Translations under genes and position numbers: made by a program
Assembly (NCBI GenBank): GCA_963840095.1
Contig: CAWIXN010000014.1
Coordinates: forward strand, 1-64,000
Source: DATBGO01 sp963840095
GTDB taxonomy: Bacteria; Actinomycetota; Actinomycetes; Streptosporangiales; Streptosporangiaceae
DNA: 64,000 nt
Reading direction: 5' to 3'
In this document: positions 62,396 through 64,000 of the stretch, piece by piece
Position numbering within the stretch: the first letter of the stretch is position 1
How the letters are laid out: the number at the start of each line of letters is the position of its first letter
Notes under the pieces: generated by a model
The model's input: the letters and a program-made list of their open reading frames with translations, nothing else
What the model was told of the DNA's origin: nothing
Database searches by the model: none

Positions 62396-64000
62396 GTGAC
62401 CGCGGACGGCGCGCTGGCGTTCTGGCTGAGCTATGTCGAGTCCCGGGGCGGGCTCTGGGAAGGGTTGGGCGATAGCGCGCTCGTCATGATCCCGCCACAG
62501 CTACAGCAAAAGCTTGAGCTACCGGAAGAGCTCACGGTCACCGAGCGCGCAGATGTCGCCCGCGAGGACGCGGCGACCTTGCTGGGGCCGGGCCACCCGC
62601 TGCTGATGGCCGCGGCGGAGGACGTCCTGTCGGCCGATGATGCCGGTGTGCTCCAGCTTCCTGCCCCCGCCGCGCGGGCACCCAGCGATGCACGATTGCT
62701 GGAACGGGCACGCGAGGCGTTCCCCGTTGATCACGGCCGGATCGACGCCAGCGGGCCTGCGGAGCGGAGCCTGCGACAGGTGCTGCGGGTCGGAGCGATG
62801 GTCACCTATACGGCATCCGCGGATGATCGGTTTCATGAACGAGCGGAATGCTGGGTGGACGTCCGGTCCCGGCTCGAACTGCCCGAGCAGGCAGTGGAGC
62901 GGATGCTGCGGTACGCCGCCGACGGCTCGCCCCCCGCTTCCGCGCCCGACATCGGGGAGCTCCCGCCCGCCCTGACCGCCGCTCACCGGCTGCTCGACCG
63001 GACGGCGGTCGGCCGGTGCTGGGTACTAGCGGACGGGCCGGTGCGGACGGCAGCCGACACCGAACGGGCCAGGGCGCAAAAATACTACGCCGAGGCACTC
63101 GCCTCGCTGGCGAGGCGCCAGGCAAACGCTGCCCCCGACCGGCAGGCGCTGCTGGCGACGCGGATGGACAGCCTCCGGGCGGAGGAGAAGCGGCGGCTCG
63201 CCGAGATCGACGAGAAGTACACGCCCCGATATGACATCCGTCCGTACCGGCTGCACCTGCTGCAGGTCCCTGCCCTTCGCCTCCCGGTTGATGTGCTCCG
63301 GGGCGCGCGGCGTTTCCCGCTGCTGCTGGAGTGGCTGCTGCCCGCAGGCGTTTTCGCGCCGCTGTGCTGTCCCGGCTGCAGCGCGAACACCAGGGAACGG
63401 CCGCTGGTCGCGGCCAAGACCCACCTTGGCTGCGCAGGCTGCCTGACCACGGAGCCCGCGGGTTCCCCTGCGTCGCAGGCTTCTTCCGGTTCTAGGCCCG
63501 CATCTGCGGCCGCGGCACCCGGTCGTAGCCAGGGGAAGAAACCAGTGCCGGACGTGGCAGACGGTGCGGCGGGGAATGCGGTGAGCCGGGGGCAGGGCGG
63601 ACCCCGCGCTGCCGACGGGACGGGCACGGGGGCGCGGGCGAAGCCCCGGGGTGCTGCGTCCCGGCCCGCAGCCACGGCCTCCGCACCCGGCTCCTCGCGC
63701 GTCTCCGCGGCCGCCAGGCCCAGATCGCCCGGTCCTCAGGTGCTGAGCAGGATGGGCGAGAAGTTGGCGATGGAGTTCTGGTCGGTGACCGGCCAGGGTA
63801 ACCTGCGGGCCCTGCGGCGGCTGTGCGCCCCGGACGCACCCGCCGCCGCGGCCATCCGGCTGTACGGCATCCTAGGGCCGCCCATCGCGGTCGGCATGGC
63901 GCCAGGCGAGCGCCCGGAAAGCCTCACCGCGGGCACCTCCGCGTCCGGCGGTCGCGATCTCGCAGGTACGTGGGGCCTCCTGGACACTGGCCAGGCCCGG
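62396..64000 (+). CDS. Helicase-linked protein with two CxxC pairs (runs off the window)
   Basis: A GTG start 7 bp after the helicase stop opens a frame of 535 codons that is still open at the last base. The N-terminal 310 residues are helical (GALAFWLSYVESRGGLWEGL; coiled-coil-like TERARAQKYYAEALASLARR). A zinc-ribbon-like site follows, CCPGC (324-328) and GCAGC (345-349), then about 100 residues of Ala/Gly/Pro/Ser linker, then a second folded part (MGEKLAMEFWSVTGQGNLRA). I know no family name. The spacing says it works with the SNF2 helicase, as a DNA-contact or nuclease-adaptor subunit by inference. Confidence 0.8.
   Translation, partial: MTADGALAFWLSYVESRGGLWEGLGDSALVMIPPQLQQKLELPEELTVTERADVAREDAATLLGPGHPLLMAAAEDVLSADDAGVLQLPAPAARAPSDARLLERAREAFPVDHGRIDASGPAERSLRQVLRVGAMVTYTASADDRFHERAECWVDVRSRLELPEQAVERMLRYAADGSPPASAPDIGELPPALTAAHRLLDRTAVGRCWVLADGPVRTAADTERARAQKYYAEALASLARRQANAAPDRQALLATRMDSLRAEEKRRLAEIDEKYTPRYDIRPYRLHLLQVPALRLPVDVLRGARRFPLLLEWLLPAGVFAPLCCPGCSANTRERPLVAAKTHLGCAGCLTTEPAGSPASQASSGSRPASAAAAPGRSQGKKPVPDVADGAAGNAVSRGQGGPRAADGTGTGARAKPRGAASRPAATASAPGSSRVSAAARPRSPGPQVLSRMGEKLAMEFWSVTGQGNLRALRRLCAPDAPAAAAIRLYGILGPPIAVGMAPGERPESLTAGTSASGGRDLAGTWGLLDTGQAR

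Noticed and set aside
1..64000. CRISPR arrays, rRNA genes, complete tRNA genes, riboswitches
   Set aside because: No regularly spaced repeat-spacer pattern or rRNA text was seen. Only 3' halves of tRNAs were found. No known riboswitch core was recognised by eye; a covariance search could still find one.

Overview
Kind of organism. The window is very GC-rich, uses GTG starts often, and carries families typical of mycelial actinobacteria: a DUF574-type SAM methyltransferase, DUF1707 proteins, an MmyB-type XRE regulator, MalT/LuxR giants, a mycothiol-type maleylpyruvate isomerase relic, DUF6788, and an actinobacterial mobilisation relaxase. A Streptosporangiales- or Streptomyces-like chromosome is the best guess. 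The region is an accessory island rather than core genome: no housekeeping operon or complete tRNA/rRNA gene is present, and roughly half of the recognisable genes are frameshifted, truncated or split.

The organising feature is a set of direct repeats derived from the 3' end of the initiator tRNA (tRNA-fMet) and the sequence just downstream of it. Repeats B (30512), C (41625) and D (55116) contain the tRNA 3' part. Repeats A (3193) and E (60357) keep only the tRNA-distal flank with its hairpin. Single 3' halves of tRNA-Gly(CCC) (22755) and tRNA-Ser(GGA) (34162, minus strand) are also present. tRNA 3' ends are classical attachment sites, so the window reads as a stack of integrated elements that have decayed. 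A broken integrase at 1850-2710, a second short integrase scrap at 14513-14583 and a relaxase relic at 34515-35392 support this.

Layout. 1-3190: IS-like unit with a decayed tyrosine recombinase, a GTGA-coupled DDE-like transposase and divergent DUF6788, bounded by inverted repeats. 3.6-6.0 kb: cupin, isomerase remnant, and an MFS exporter between 39-bp direct repeats. 6.2-7.0 kb: transposase relic. 7.5-16.7 kb: hydrolase/redox cluster under an MmyB-type regulator (three alpha/beta hydrolases, zinc alcohol dehydrogenase, Vms1/baeRF protein, monooxygenase scrap, epoxide hydrolase, SnoaL protein). 17.1-22.6 kb: DUF4331, SnoaL, membrane-protein relic, CDF transporter, cupin relic. 22.7-24.4 kb: restriction-modification remains split by an intact IS5-type element. 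25.3-29.3 kb: ArsR/SRPBCC pair, IS110 relic, TetR regulator with divergent DUF4386 gene and three tandem operators. 29.7-30.4 kb: MntA/HepT next to repeat B. 31.3-41.6 kb: methyltransferase, secreted proteins, relaxase relic, sarcosine-oxidase/aspartoacylase operon, kinase-AlbA relic, small CDF, and a DUF5615 toxin pair next to repeat C. 42.2-54.5 kb: MarR/zinc-ribbon, YceI, FKBP, IS6 relic, acyl-CoA dehydrogenase, APH kinase, His-rich secreted protein and many fragments. 55.2-56.7 kb: two divergent DUF1707 genes.

The right end is the best candidate for a little-described system. A low-GC operon encodes a DUF262 (GmrSD-N/ParB-like) protein overlapping a HipA-type kinase with no HipB. Past repeat E lies a divergent operon of an SNF2-type helicase and a tightly linked protein with two CxxC pairs that runs off the window. 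Both look like defence or addiction cargo. Intact and broken genes are intermixed, so some single-base frameshifts could be assembly errors; most relics also lack whole domains, which errors would not explain.
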